In this document: positions 40,180-49,671 of the stretch, piece after piece
How positions within the stretch are numbered: the stretch's first letter is position 1
Layout of the letters: the number at the start of each line of letters is the position of its first letter
Origin: JAJPKK01 sp035311445
Lineage (GTDB): Bacteria; Pseudomonadota; Alphaproteobacteria; Rhizobiales; Xanthobacteraceae
Direction of reading: 5' to 3'
Assembly (NCBI GenBank): GCA_035311445.1
Contig: DATGCX010000031.1
Span: forward strand, 14,538 to 78,537
DNA length: 64,000 nt
Program-made: the position numbers and the translations under genes
The notes under the pieces: generated by a model
The model's database searches: none
The model's input: the letters and a program-made list of their open reading frames with translations, nothing else
Told to the model about the DNA's origin: nothing

Positions 40180-41742
40180 TCATCCCCCGCCGCCCGGGGC
40201 CGGCGTCCTGGCCGCCACGGGTCCGACGATCCGCTCGAAGTCGGCGTTTGATCCCGGGTTGCCGTGGATCGGAACGTGCTGCGCCACATCGAGCTTCAGC
40301 CGCTTGATGTTCCTGAACAGCGCAACGGCGTTCAGGTTGACATTCGCAAGCGTCCCTCCGGCAGGCGGAGGCCCGTAGAGATCGGCATTGATGAGGATCT
40401 TGTCCTGCGGGAGATAGGCGACCAGCATGTCGTCAGCATGATTGAGATTGTCGACGTGGTACAGCTTGATGCTGTGCTGCCCGTCGCTGATCGAGTACTC
40501 GTCCGTGAACGTCTGCAGCGTGACCGGGCCGGGACCGGTCGGGGCAAACGGGAACTGCGACAGCCGGTCAGGCTCCAGGGTCCGCGACTGCGGCCCCAGG
40601 ACGACCTTCTGGAAATAGTCCCTGTCATGATCGTCAGCGATGACCGTGGCGCCTTCGGCGGCGTAGGTTCGCACCCCGCCGAGATGATCGAAGTGGTGGT
40701 GCGTGACGACCACATAGCGGATCGGCTTGTTGGGAATTGTCTTCTTGATTTCCGCGATCACGGCGTTGGAACGCACCTCGTTCGTCGGCGCCTCAATGAC
40801 GGCGATGAAATCCTTGAACTCGACAGCCACGCTGTTGGCATTGCTGCCGCCCATGAGCCATACGCCGTCCCCGAGCTTTTGCGCGGCTACACGCTGCTGT
40901 GGAGCGGGCGCATTGCGCGCGTTGTCGGGAACCGTCAAGGCAGCATCGGGCACATTCACCTTGGCGTCGGTGACTCGCACCTCCATCCAGTTATGGCCAC
41001 CGGGCACCAGGGGATTATCGCCCTGATGGGCGTGACTGCGGAACGGGAACTTGGCGCCGTTGCCAACGTCGCGATAGTCGCTGTAGCGGATTTCGACCAT
41101 CATGTCGCCGAGAACCGGGTCGGGAACCGACGTAATCACCCGCTCGAGCAGGTTGTCTTTGTTGAACTCACCGGTCACCCGGTACTTGCCCATGGTGGTG
41201 AAGCCGACGACTTTGAGTGTACGATCCTGGCGAATGTAGTAGCGGTCCTCGACCGTCGCGTTGCCGGCCTGCTGGGCAGCCTTGATGAATCCGTGCGGAG
41301 TGAGCGAGATCAGCAGCTGGCGATACTCGGCGGCGGCCTGCTGCGGATTGGGCTGACCTTGCGGGTTCAGGTTCCAGGCGTAGTTGCCGCTGGCAAAGTT
41401 CGTGGTGTGCACTTCGCCCTGGAGCGGAACGAAGCCGCCGCCGCGCGGCGGATTGTTGCCCTGAACGCGAACATGATCCTCTTTGAAGGATTTGCTGGCG
41501 TAGTCGATGGTCGCCGTATAGCTCTTGAAGTCCGTTCGCGGCCAATCCGAGCCCGTACCTTCGGTGGCGAAGCTTTGGCCTACTGCGCCCATCCAGCCGG
41601 TGCCCGTGTACACGACCGAATTCACCGCACTCGCGCCTATGGCTTTGTCGGCAGCCTGCAACAGGCTTGTGGCATTTTGTGCGGTTGCAGGCCCGGCCAT
41701 CAGGGCCGATCCTGCCAATAGGATTCCCAATTTGTGTCTCAT
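40180..41742 (-). CDS. secreted metallo-beta-lactamase-fold hydrolase
   Basis: A 520-residue protein from ATG 41742, with GGGAGGA upstream. A signal peptide (residues 1-22, ending PATAQ) sends it to the periplasm. The first 300 residues are an unrecognised, strand-rich domain. The C-terminal 200 contain the zinc motif THHHFDHLGG, then DDHDRDYF, NLNHADDM and HVPIHGNPG. The reaction is unknown; in this family lactonases, sulfatases and glyoxalases occur. Confidence 0.85.
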   Translation of the reverse strand: MRHKLGILLAGSALMAGPATAQNATSLLQAADKAIGASAVNSVVYTGTGWMGAVGQSFATEGTGSDWPRTDFKSYTATIDYASKSFKEDHVRVQGNNPPRGGGFVPLQGEVHTTNFASGNYAWNLNPQGQPNPQQAAAEYRQLLISLTPHGFIKAAQQAGNATVEDRYYIRQDRTLKVVGFTTMGKYRVTGEFNKDNLLERVITSVPDPVLGDMMVEIRYSDYRDVGNGAKFPFRSHAHQGDNPLVPGGHNWMEVRVTDAKVNVPDAALTVPDNARNAPAPQQRVAAQKLGDGVWLMGGSNANSVAVEFKDFIAVIEAPTNEVRSNAVIAEIKKTIPNKPIRYVVVTHHHFDHLGGVRTYAAEGATVIADDHDRDYFQKVVLGPQSRTLEPDRLSQFPFAPTGPGPVTLQTFTDEYSISDGQHSIKLYHVDNLNHADDMLVAYLPQDKILINADLYGPPPAGGTLANVNLNAVALFRNIKRLKLDVAQHVPIHGNPGSNADFERIVGPVAARTPAPGGGG

Positions 41743-41938
41743 GCGGCGTCCTCCCAGAAACGGCCCAAGAGGCTCTCCGAAGTCGGCCGATGAATACGCA
41801 ACGCCGGCACGATGCCCTTGGGACTTTGCGTGCCCGCTCGGGGCCGCAGGACAATAGCTGATCGGCGCCTGGGTGTGAAGCATTGAACCGGGAATCGCGA
41901 TACCCGGGCTTGAGGGGCTCGGTGACGGTGCATCCTGG

Positions 41939-41980
41939 GCGGTGTGCGTAGATGAGTATGTTGGTGTCGATGGCGATTAT
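41939..41980 (-). pseudogene. remnant of a VapC-type PIN toxin
   Basis: Directly after the antitoxin stop the minus strand reads IIAIDTNILIYAH, the canonical N-terminus of a PIN toxin with its first Asp. Then it changes to sequence with no PIN features. The start codon also appears as ATA. The toxin is thus reduced to about 13 codons. Confidence 0.6.
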
Positions 41981-42222
41981 CCGCCTCGACCCTCGTATGC
42001 GAGGTCGCGAATCTTGTCCCAATCGGCATCGCGCAGCTCTGGAACCAGTCCCTGCCCATTGGACGTTACCAGGCGCAAACGAAACGGGCGCGCATTCTTC
42101 CGATCAGCGATGATCTTGCGTTGTCCCTGTTCGACCAGTGCCCGCAGGGTCGTCCCCTCGCGGGCGGCAATTTTTCGCGCTTCGCGCAAGAGGGGATCAG
42201 ATATTTCGAATGTCGTCTTCAC
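41977..42222 (-). CDS. orphan VapB-like antitoxin
   Basis: An 81-residue protein from GTG 42222, with GGAG upstream. It has the pattern of type II antitoxins acting with PIN toxins: KTTFEISDPLLREARKIAAR at the start, TTLRALVEQGQRK in the middle and DADWDKIRDLAYEGRGG at the end. The partner toxin gene is truncated. The antitoxin may persist by binding other toxins, or be decaying. Confidence 0.75.
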   Translation of the reverse strand: MKTTFEISDPLLREARKIAAREGTTLRALVEQGQRKIIADRKNARPFRLRLVTSNGQGLVPELRDADWDKIRDLAYEGRGG

Positions 42223-42317
42223 GTTCCATATCTCCGGTTTTACCGATATCCGCAGCAACATCATATATCGCGACGCGGCAACCGTGCGATCGGCCGCCCG
42301 CAAAGCAGACGACGGGC

Positions 42318-43208
42318 CTAGGGCCACTTCACCACCGGCGGCATTGAGGACAGTATCGAATCGACGTTGCCGCCCGTTTTCAGCCCGAACACGGTGCCGC
42401 GGTCATAGAGCAGGTTGAACTCCACGTAGCGGCCGCGGCGGATGAGCTGTTCTTCGCGTTCGGCCTCATCCCATGCTGTCGAGAAATTGCGCCGCACCAG
42501 AGCGGGATAGATATTCAGGAAAGCGCGTCCCACGTCCTGCGTAAAGGCGAACGCGGCGTCCCAGTCCGCTTCCAGATAGTCGTAGAATATGCCGCCGATG
42601 CCGCGCATCTCGTTGCGGTGTTTCAGAAAGAAGTATTCGTCGCACCATTTCTTGTATTTTTCATAAGGCGCGACGGTCGCGTGAGCGTCGCACGCGGACT
42701 TCATGGCGGCATGGAAGGCCGCTGTGTCGGGATCGTCCTGAGTGCGGCGGCAGTCGAGCACCGGAGTGAGATCGGCGCCGCCGCCGAACCATGCCTTGGT
42801 GGTGACGACGAAACGGGTGTTCATGTGGACAGCCGGCACATGCGGATTCCACAGATGGGCGATCAGCGAAATGCCGGAGGCCCAGAAACGCGGATCAGTT
42901 TCTGCGCCGGGAATCTGGTTGCGGAATTCCGGCGCGAACTCGCCGAACACCGTGGAGACGTGGACACCAACCTTCTCGAACACGCGCCCCTTCATCATTG
43001 ATATGACGCCTCCCCCGCCGGGGGCGCCGGTGTGATCGCTGCGCGACCACCGTGTGCGCACGAACCTGCCCGCGCTGCCGCCGTAAAGCGAGGCCGGCGC
43101 CTCGATTTCCAGCCGCTCGAATGCCGCGCAAATGTCGTCGCGCAACACCTCGAACCAGGCTTTGGCGCGCGCCTTGCGCCCTTCGAGTTGGCTTGCGTCC
43201 ATTTTCAC
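42318..43208 (-). CDS. hemF: oxygen-dependent coproporphyrinogen III oxidase
   Basis: A 296-residue enzyme of haem synthesis that decarboxylates two propionates of coproporphyrinogen III using O2. Signatures are VVTTKAWFGGGADLTPVLD, RGIGGIFYDYL and the C-terminal RGRYVEFNLLYDRGTVFGL. The GTG at 43208 is favoured because AGGG lies 6 bases before it; ATG 43202 is the alternative. The length is normal. Confidence 0.96.
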   Translation of the reverse strand: MKMDASQLEGRKARAKAWFEVLRDDICAAFERLEIEAPASLYGGSAGRFVRTRWSRSDHTGAPGGGGVISMMKGRVFEKVGVHVSTVFGEFAPEFRNQIPGAETDPRFWASGISLIAHLWNPHVPAVHMNTRFVVTTKAWFGGGADLTPVLDCRRTQDDPDTAAFHAAMKSACDAHATVAPYEKYKKWCDEYFFLKHRNEMRGIGGIFYDYLEADWDAAFAFTQDVGRAFLNIYPALVRRNFSTAWDEAEREEQLIRRGRYVEFNLLYDRGTVFGLKTGGNVDSILSSMPPVVKWP

Positions 43209-43441
43209 TTGTTGCCCTAAGGATGGTGTCTACCGTCGCGATACCCTTGACGCGCCCGACCATCGGCCGATGATCTGGAATTCCAGCGATGCCGTGCTGC
43301 GTCAAGCCCCCGTTTATCGGTGCTTCCCTGCCGCAACAATCGCATTGGCGACGAGCGGGAGTAACAGCTTTTTGCGGTCATTCACACCCGTGAAACAAAT
43401 TTGGCGTCATGGTGATCGCCTGACCCTTCTCTGAATGGCAA

Positions 43442-45070
43442 ATGCCCATGTCTTTTCGAACGTCTCAGCGCAAAAATGTCCCAATCGACCGTCGTCAGCT
43501 CATTGGAGGCCTCGGCGCCGGCTGCGCCTGCCTTCTTACCGCCCCAGCCGTGGTCGGTCGGGCGCTGGCGCAGAATCGGCGTTGGTCCGCCCATCCGTTC
43601 AGCCTTGGTGTCGCCTCCGGCGCGCCGCGTCCGGATGGTTTTGTGCTGTGGACGCGGCTCGCTCCCGATCCGCTCTCCACCAATCCGGCGACCCCCGGCG
43701 GCATGTCCGGCGGCGACGTGCCGGTCGCCTACGAGATCGCCGGCGACGAGGCGATGCGCGATATCGTTCGCCGCGGCGTTGCCGATGCCGAGGCGGCCTA
43801 TGGTTGGTCGGTTCATGCTGATGTTTTCGATCTGCAACCGGGGCGGTTTTACTGGTATCGTTTCACGTGTGGAGATGCCGTGAGCCCGGTAGGGCGCACC
43901 ATGACTGCCGTTGCGGCCGGAACGCCGGTGGAGCGCATGCGGTTCGGCTTCGTGTCCTGTGCCAATTATGAGCACGGCTATTTTGCCGCCTACCGCCACC
44001 TCGCCGACGAAAACCCGGACATGGTGGTGTTTCTCGGCGACTACCTCTACGAAGGCGTAGAACAAGTTCGTCCGACCGTCCGCCTCCATAGCGACGGGAT
44101 CGAGGCCGCGACGCTGCCGACATACCGCAACCGCTATGCGCAATATCGGCTCGATGCCGACCTGCAACGTCTGCATGCGGCTGCACCAGCGCTCGTCACC
44201 TGGGACGACCACGAGGTCGCGAACGACTACGCCGACAAGTGGTCGCAATTTTACGATGATCCTGACATGTTCCTGCGCCGGCGCGCCGCCGCCTATCAGG
44301 CGTTCTATGAACACATGCCGGTGCGGCCGATTTTGTCACGGCCCGAAGGACCCGTGATGCGCATCTACGACCGGTTCACCTTCGGCGACCTGCTCGAGGT
44401 ATCGATGATCGATGGTCGGCAATATCGCTCGCGCCCCGCCTGTTACGCGCCGCCGGACAGGCTGCGCGGGCATTTGGAATCCGACGCCAATTGTTCCGAG
44501 CGTCGCGCCGAGGGGCGCACGATGATCGGGTTTGCCCAGGAAAGCTGGCTCGGCGTCGGGCTCACTCGATCCAAGGCCAAATGGAATGTGATCGCTCAGG
44601 ACGTGCTGATGGCGCAGTTACGCCAGAAGATGCCCGACGGCAGTTTCGGTTTCTGGACCGATGACTGGGACGGCTTCCCGGCGAGCCGCCGCCGGCTGCT
44701 GCAGCGGATCGTCCAGACCCGAGTATCGAATCCGGTGGTGATCGGAGGTGACGTCCACGCCTTTTTTGCAAACGATCTGCGCGTCGATTTTGACGACTCG
44801 AAATCATCCGCCATAGCGACTGAATTCGTCGGCACCTCGATATCGTCGGCCGGACCGCCCTATGAGCTTATAGCGGCATCCCTGCCGGACAATCCGCACG
44901 TCCAATTCTTCGAAAGCCGCAAGCGCGGTTATGTAAGCGCCGATGTCGATAATAGGCAAATGACGTCACGGCTGCGCGTCATATCCGATGTCACCGACCC
45001 GAAAGCGAGCGTGTCGACCCTTAAAACTTTCGCGGTCGAGAGCGGCAAGCCAGGGGTCGTGACGGCGTGA
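43442..45070 (+). CDS. phoD: PhoD-family alkaline phosphatase/phosphodiesterase, Tat-exported
   Basis: A 542-residue protein from ATG 43442 (ATG 43448 also possible). The Tat signal has RRQLIGGLGAGCACLLTAP. The N-terminal Ig-like PhoD_N domain includes FSLGVASGAPRPDGFVLWTR. The catalytic domain has GFVSCANYEHGYFAAY, FLGDYLYE, TWDDHEVANDY and VIGGDVHAFF, giving the Fe/Ca ligands. It releases phosphate from phosphodiesters in the periplasm. The codon next to the signal shows no unusual feature. Confidence 0.93.
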   Translation: MPMSFRTSQRKNVPIDRRQLIGGLGAGCACLLTAPAVVGRALAQNRRWSAHPFSLGVASGAPRPDGFVLWTRLAPDPLSTNPATPGGMSGGDVPVAYEIAGDEAMRDIVRRGVADAEAAYGWSVHADVFDLQPGRFYWYRFTCGDAVSPVGRTMTAVAAGTPVERMRFGFVSCANYEHGYFAAYRHLADENPDMVVFLGDYLYEGVEQVRPTVRLHSDGIEAATLPTYRNRYAQYRLDADLQRLHAAAPALVTWDDHEVANDYADKWSQFYDDPDMFLRRRAAAYQAFYEHMPVRPILSRPEGPVMRIYDRFTFGDLLEVSMIDGRQYRSRPACYAPPDRLRGHLESDANCSERRAEGRTMIGFAQESWLGVGLTRSKAKWNVIAQDVLMAQLRQKMPDGSFGFWTDDWDGFPASRRRLLQRIVQTRVSNPVVIGGDVHAFFANDLRVDFDDSKSSAIATEFVGTSISSAGPPYELIAASLPDNPHVQFFESRKRGYVSADVDNRQMTSRLRVISDVTDPKASVSTLKTFAVESGKPGVVTA

Positions 45071-45096
45071 TGTCAGCGCATTCGGATCACCGCGCA

Positions 45097-45558
45097 TCAA
45101 CGTCCTGCAGCTTCACCCGTTTGCCTCAACGCCTCGCCGATCGCCATGGCGCAGGTCATAGCGACGTTGAGTGAGCGCATTCCGGCGCGCATCGGGATGC
45201 GCAGCCGCACCTCGGCGGCTGCGTGGACGTGATCGGGAACGCCCGCCGACTCGCGGCCGAACAGGAGAATGTCGCGCGTTTCGTAGCGATGATCGAGATA
45301 CGAGATGGCGGCCCTGGTCGTGAACAGCACCAGGCGCAGGCCGTGCACATCGCGCCAGCGCTCAAAGTCCAGCCACGACGCGTGTCGTGTCAGAGACACC
45401 TGTTCGAGGTAGTCCATGCCGGCCCGCCGGAATGCCCGATCAGTGACCGGAAATCCGGCGGGCTCGATGAGGTGGGCCCCAAGCCCCAGGCAGGCAGCAA
45501 GGCGGAGCACCGTGCCGGTATTCTGAGGGATGTCGGGCTCGAACAACGCGATTCGCAT
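45097..45558 (-). CDS. trmL: tRNA (cytidine(34)-2'-O)-methyltransferase
   Basis: A 153-residue SPOUT-fold enzyme from ATG 45558. It shows IALFEPDIPQNTGTVLRLAAC at the start, LLFGRESAGVP, and the knot segment RIPMRAGMRSLNVAMTCAM. It methylates the wobble base of tRNA-Leu. An in-frame ATG at 45570 would add four residues. It is divergent from petA across 277 bp and convergent with phoD. Confidence 0.94.
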   Translation of the reverse strand: MRIALFEPDIPQNTGTVLRLAACLGLGAHLIEPAGFPVTDRAFRRAGMDYLEQVSLTRHASWLDFERWRDVHGLRLVLFTTRAAISYLDHRYETRDILLFGRESAGVPDHVHAAAEVRLRIPMRAGMRSLNVAMTCAMAIGEALRQTGEAAGR

Positions 45559-45835
45559 AGAGCCTGCCATGGCGGCCCGGTTGCGAGGGACCCCGACCCG
45601 TCGAGTCCATCATCAATTCGTACGAGCCTCGTGGGGTGACTGCGTTAGCGGGCTTGCGCTCTGCCGGCAAGGGTGTCAATAAGCCCGACACAATGGTGCG
45701 GCGCCGCATGTCCCGTGATTGTCGCGGGCGGCGTTTGTCGTCACCAAGGGAGCGTCTCTTTGGGGGCTTCGTTCGGTGCCCGTGCGCGTCAGCAGGCGCA
45801 CCGCGCGGACGGACGTGAGATCGAAAGGATAGACC

Positions 45836-46363
45836 GTGACGACCATTTCTGCGGCCGAGCCGACGCGCCGCGATTTTCTCTTTGTGGCGACCGGAGCCGC
45901 AACTGCGGTCGGCGCCGCCGCCACGCTTGTGCCACTGATCGCGCAAATGAACCCTGACGCTTCGACGATCGCGGCTGGAGCCCCCATCGAGGTCGATCTG
46001 ACTCCGATCGCGGAAGGCCAGATCATCAAGGTGTTCTGGCGCAGCAAGCCGATCTACATCAGTCACCGTAGCAAAAAGGAGATCGAGGAGGCGCAAAGCG
46101 TTCCACTCGGCGACCTGCCGGACCCGCAGCCGGACCAGGCCCGCGTCAAACCCGGTCATGATCAATGGCTGGTGGTGATCGGTATCTGTACCCATCTGGG
46201 CTGCATTCCGCTCGCCCACCAGGGCGACTACGACGGCTGGTTCTGCCCCTGCCACGGCTCGCAATACGACACATCCGGGCGTATCCGCCGTGGCCCGGCG
46301 CCCGCCAACCTCCCGCTGCCGCCCTATGCCTTCCTGTCCGACGGCAAAATCCAAATCGGCTGA
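45836..46363 (+). CDS. petA: ubiquinol-cytochrome c reductase Rieske iron-sulfur subunit
   Basis: A 175-residue protein starting at GTG 45836 with AAAGGA upstream. The N-terminus has a Tat-type RRDFLFVATGAATAVG followed by the membrane helix. The 2Fe-2S ligands are in CTHLGC and CPCHGS. It carries electrons from ubiquinol to cytochrome c1 in the bc1 complex and is the first gene of the fbc operon. Confidence 0.97.
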   Translation: MTTISAAEPTRRDFLFVATGAATAVGAAATLVPLIAQMNPDASTIAAGAPIEVDLTPIAEGQIIKVFWRSKPIYISHRSKKEIEEAQSVPLGDLPDPQPDQARVKPGHDQWLVVIGICTHLGCIPLAHQGDYDGWFCPCHGSQYDTSGRIRRGPAPANLPLPPYAFLSDGKIQIG

Positions 46364-46387
46364 CGCCTGAATCCCGGAAGAGACATC

Positions 46388-48574
46388 ATGAGCGGATCCT
46401 CAACCGACAAGACCCATGGCACTTCAGACCTGAAGGCTTGGCCGTACAATCTCAAGCGCGAGGATGGCAGCCCTTATGAGCCACCGACTTATAAACCGCC
46501 GAATGCCATATTGCGCTGGTTTGAGGACCGGCTGCCGATCATGGGCCTCAGCTATACGGCCGGGGTATCCTACCCGACGCCGCGGAACCTGAACTACTGG
46601 TGGACCTTCGGCGGCATTCTGACCTTCATGCTGGTGGTGCAGATTGTGACGGGGGTCGTGCTGGTGATGCACTACATTCCCGAGGCCGGTATGGCGTTCA
46701 ATTCAGTCGAGCACATCATGCGCGATGTGAATTACGGCTGGCTGCTGCGCTACCTGCATTCGAACGGCGCGTCGATGTTCTTTCTGGCCGGTTACATTCA
46801 CATGTTTCGAGGGATGTATTACGGCTCCTACAAAGCGCCGCGGGAGGTGCTGTGGATTCTTGGTGTCATCATCTACCTCCTGATGATGGCGACCGGCTTC
46901 ATGGGGTATGTACTGCCGTGGGGCCAGATGAGCTACTGGGCCGCGACCGTCATCACCAATCTGTTCTCGGCCATCCCGGTGGTGGGGGATGCGATTGTGA
47001 CATGGCTGTGGGGCGGGTATTCGGTCGGCGGTCCGACCCTCACGCGGTTCTTCTCGTTGCACTATCTCTTGCCGTTCGCCATCGCTGCCGTCGTTGTGCT
47101 GCACATCTGGGCTCTTCATGTAGTCGGCCAGAACAACCCGACGGGCGTCGATCCGCAGACGGAAAAGGATACGGTGGCGTTCACCCCTTATGCGACCATC
47201 AAGGATGGCTTCTTTATTGGGTTGTTCGCCATCCTCTATGCGTGGTTCGTGTTCTACATCCCGAATTTCCTTGGTCATGCCGACAACTATATTCAGGCCA
47301 ATCCGGCGGTCACACCCCCGCACATCGTCCCTGAATGGTACTATTTGCCCTTCTACGCCATCCTCCGCTCGATCCCGAACAAGCTGTTGGGTGTCATTGC
47401 GCTGTTCGCATCGATCGTCATCCTGGCTTTCCTGCCCTGGCTAGATACCTCGCGGGTCAAGTCCGCGAGGTACCGGCCGCTTTACAGGCAGTTCTTCTGG
47501 CTCTTCGTGGTCACGTGCGTTCTGCTGGGTTGGCTCGGCTCGAAGCCGCCGGAGGGCGGGTACGTCATCATGTCCCGCCTTCTGACCGCATGGTACTTCA
47601 TCCACTTTATCATCGTGCTGCCGTTGCTCGGCCTGATTGAGCAGCCCAAGCCGGTGCCGCGTTCGCTTTCGGAGGCCGCGCTCAAGGGCGGCAAGGCCGC
47701 ATTTTTGATCGCGCTCGCGTTCGGCACCGCCGCGCTCATCGGGACGCCGCAGCGGGTCGCGGCCCAGCAGCAGGGGGAGGTGCAACCGCCGCGCAACACA
47801 TGGTCATTCGCTGGCCCGTTCGGCAAGTTCGATCGCGGTCAGCTCCAGCGCGGCTTCAAAGTCTACCACGACGTCTGTCAGACCTGCCACAGCCTCGCGC
47901 TGCTGTCGTTCCGCAATCTCGGCGAGGAAGGCGGACCGGAATTTTCCGCTGCAGAGGTCACGGCGATCGCGGCGGAGTACAAAGTCAAGGATGGGCCCAA
48001 TGACCAGGGTGACATGTTCGAGCGGCCCGGCCGGCCAGCCGACCATTTCCCGCCGCCGTTTCCCAACGAGCAGGCGGCGCGTTTCGCCAATGGCGGATCG
48101 CTGCCCCCCGACATGTCCGTGCTTGCCAAGGCGCGCCAGTATGAGCGCGGATTTCCCTGGTTCGTGATCGACGCGTTTATTCCGTATCAGGAGCTGGGCG
48201 CCGACTACATGGTGGCGCTGCTCAAGGGCTACGCCCCAACACCAGCCGGCATGACCATGCCGTCGGGCATGCAGTACAACACCTATTTCCCGGGCCATGC
48301 CATCGGCATGCCGCCGCCGCTGTCGGACGGCGTGGTCACTTATACGGATGGCGCGCCGCAGACCGTCGATCAATACGCCAAGGATGTGGCGGCGTTCCTG
48401 ATGTGGGCCGCGGAGCCTACGCTCGAAGCGCGCAAACGCATCGGCTTTGAGGTGATGATCTTCCTCGTGGTCCTGAGCGGACTATTGTACTTCACCAAAA
48501 AGAAAGTCTGGCACGACATCGAAAAGCCGCGCGAACTCGCACGCGGGCAGGACCCCAAGACCACCACGATGTAG
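46388..48574 (+). CDS. fbcH: fused cytochrome b / cytochrome c1 polyprotein (FbcH type)
   Basis: A 728-residue protein. The first ~430 residues are cytochrome b with eight membrane helices, the Qo-site PEWY motif (IVPEWYYLPFY) and haem-binding His pairs. A hydrophobic helix (KAAFLIALAFGTAALIG) then acts as an internal signal, followed by a cleavable AAQQQG site. Cytochrome c1 begins near residue 460, with haem site CQTCH (C497) and a C-terminal anchor (EVMIFLVVLSGLLYF). The fusion and internal processing are as in Bradyrhizobium fbcH. It is followed directly by mtnP. Confidence 0.97.
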   Translation: MSGSSTDKTHGTSDLKAWPYNLKREDGSPYEPPTYKPPNAILRWFEDRLPIMGLSYTAGVSYPTPRNLNYWWTFGGILTFMLVVQIVTGVVLVMHYIPEAGMAFNSVEHIMRDVNYGWLLRYLHSNGASMFFLAGYIHMFRGMYYGSYKAPREVLWILGVIIYLLMMATGFMGYVLPWGQMSYWAATVITNLFSAIPVVGDAIVTWLWGGYSVGGPTLTRFFSLHYLLPFAIAAVVVLHIWALHVVGQNNPTGVDPQTEKDTVAFTPYATIKDGFFIGLFAILYAWFVFYIPNFLGHADNYIQANPAVTPPHIVPEWYYLPFYAILRSIPNKLLGVIALFASIVILAFLPWLDTSRVKSARYRPLYRQFFWLFVVTCVLLGWLGSKPPEGGYVIMSRLLTAWYFIHFIIVLPLLGLIEQPKPVPRSLSEAALKGGKAAFLIALAFGTAALIGTPQRVAAQQQGEVQPPRNTWSFAGPFGKFDRGQLQRGFKVYHDVCQTCHSLALLSFRNLGEEGGPEFSAAEVTAIAAEYKVKDGPNDQGDMFERPGRPADHFPPPFPNEQAARFANGGSLPPDMSVLAKARQYERGFPWFVIDAFIPYQELGADYMVALLKGYAPTPAGMTMPSGMQYNTYFPGHAIGMPPPLSDGVVTYTDGAPQTVDQYAKDVAAFLMWAAEPTLEARKRIGFEVMIFLVVLSGLLYFTKKKVWHDIEKPRELARGQDPKTTTM

Positions 48575-48583
48575 GTGGGGTTC

Positions 48584-49459
48584 ATGACCCGCTCAGTGCT
48601 GGGCATCATCGGGGGCTCCGGCATCTACGACCTGCCGGGGCTGGAGAACGTCGTCGAGAAATCGATCGTGAGCCCATGGGGGGAGCCCTCGGCGCCGCTG
48701 CGGATTGGCGATATCGCGGGCCTTCCGGCGGTATTCATGCCCCGTCACGACAAGGGCCACCGCCTGTCACCGTCGGACATCAATTACCGCGCCAATATCG
48801 ATGTGCTCAAGCGCGCCGGCGTTACCGATCTCGTCTCGCTGTCGGCCTGCGGCTCTTTTAAGGAAGAGTTGCCGCCCGGCACCTTCGTGCTGATCGACCA
48901 GTTCGTTGACCGTACCCACAAGCGCGAAAGCTCATTCTTTGGCAAAGGCTGCGTTGCCCATGTGTCAATGGCACATCCGGTATCGCCGCGCCTGCGCATT
49001 CATCTCGCTGCGGCCGCTGAAGCGGAGGGCATCGGCGTCGTGCGCGGCGGCACCTATGTGTGCATGGAGGGCCCACAGTTCTCCTCGCTGGCCGAAAGCC
49101 TCACCTATAAGCAGCACGGCTATGCGGTGATCGGTATGACCAACATGCCGGAGGCGAAGCTCGCCCGTGAGGCAGAGCTCTGTTACGCGACCGTAGCCAT
49201 GGTCACGGATTTCGACTGCTGGCATCCCGACCATGACGCCGTCACGGTGCAGGACATCATCAAGGTGCTCACTGCCAATGCCGAGAAGGCAAGGCGCCTG
49301 GTGGCGAGACTGGCGCGCGACTTGCCGCGCGAACACGAACCGTGCCCGATCGGCTCCGACCGCGCCCTTGATAATGCCATCATCACGGCGCCGGAAGCCC
49401 GCGACCCGGCGCTGATGGCCAAGCTCGACGCCGTTGCGGGCCGCCTGTTCGGGGCTTGA
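48584..49459 (+). CDS. mtnP: S-methyl-5'-thioadenosine phosphorylase
   Basis: A 291-residue enzyme from ATG 48584. It shows GIIGGSGIYD, MPRHDKGHRLSPSDINYRAN, YVCMEGPQFSSLAESL and VIGMTNMPEAKLAREAELCY, with VTDFDCWH near the end. It phosphorolyses methylthioadenosine to adenine and methylthioribose-1-phosphate. The adenine can be salvaged by the apt product encoded just downstream, which explains the gene order. Confidence 0.96.
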   Translation: MTRSVLGIIGGSGIYDLPGLENVVEKSIVSPWGEPSAPLRIGDIAGLPAVFMPRHDKGHRLSPSDINYRANIDVLKRAGVTDLVSLSACGSFKEELPPGTFVLIDQFVDRTHKRESSFFGKGCVAHVSMAHPVSPRLRIHLAAAAEAEGIGVVRGGTYVCMEGPQFSSLAESLTYKQHGYAVIGMTNMPEAKLAREAELCYATVAMVTDFDCWHPDHDAVTVQDIIKVLTANAEKARRLVARLARDLPREHEPCPIGSDRALDNAIITAPEARDPALMAKLDAVAGRLFGA

Positions 49460-49504
49460 CGGGCCTCGCGCCGTAGGGCCATCGCATAGGATACGGCGGT
49501 GCCT

Positions 49505-49616
49505 TTCTCTCTCCCTCCGCGTTTTCGGGGAGGGTAGGGTGGGGTTCTGCTTCAAGAAGCGTTGCGCAGTGGAAAGGGCCTCACCCCTCCCTCCCCGAAG
49601 ACGGGGAGGGAGAAGA
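49505..49616. repeat. C-run/G-run palindromic intergenic repeat between mtnP and apt
   Basis: Two hairpin-like arms (CTCTCCCTCCGCGTTTTCGG then GGAGGGTAGGGTGGGG; CCTCACCCCTCCCTCCCCG then GGGGAGGGAGAAG) flank a central GTTGCGCAG. It is of the same family as 8471-8584 and the copy inside the metallophosphoesterase gene. Confidence 0.7.
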
Positions 49617-49671
49617 AAGGCGCGACGGCCCTCCGCACAAGCGGCGGGGGGAAGCCGAAGGAAATTTCATC

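Noticed and set aside
40264..41721. 485-codon open frame on the plus strand
   Set aside because: Antisense to the metallo-beta-lactamase-fold gene, whose zinc motif and signal peptide are clear.
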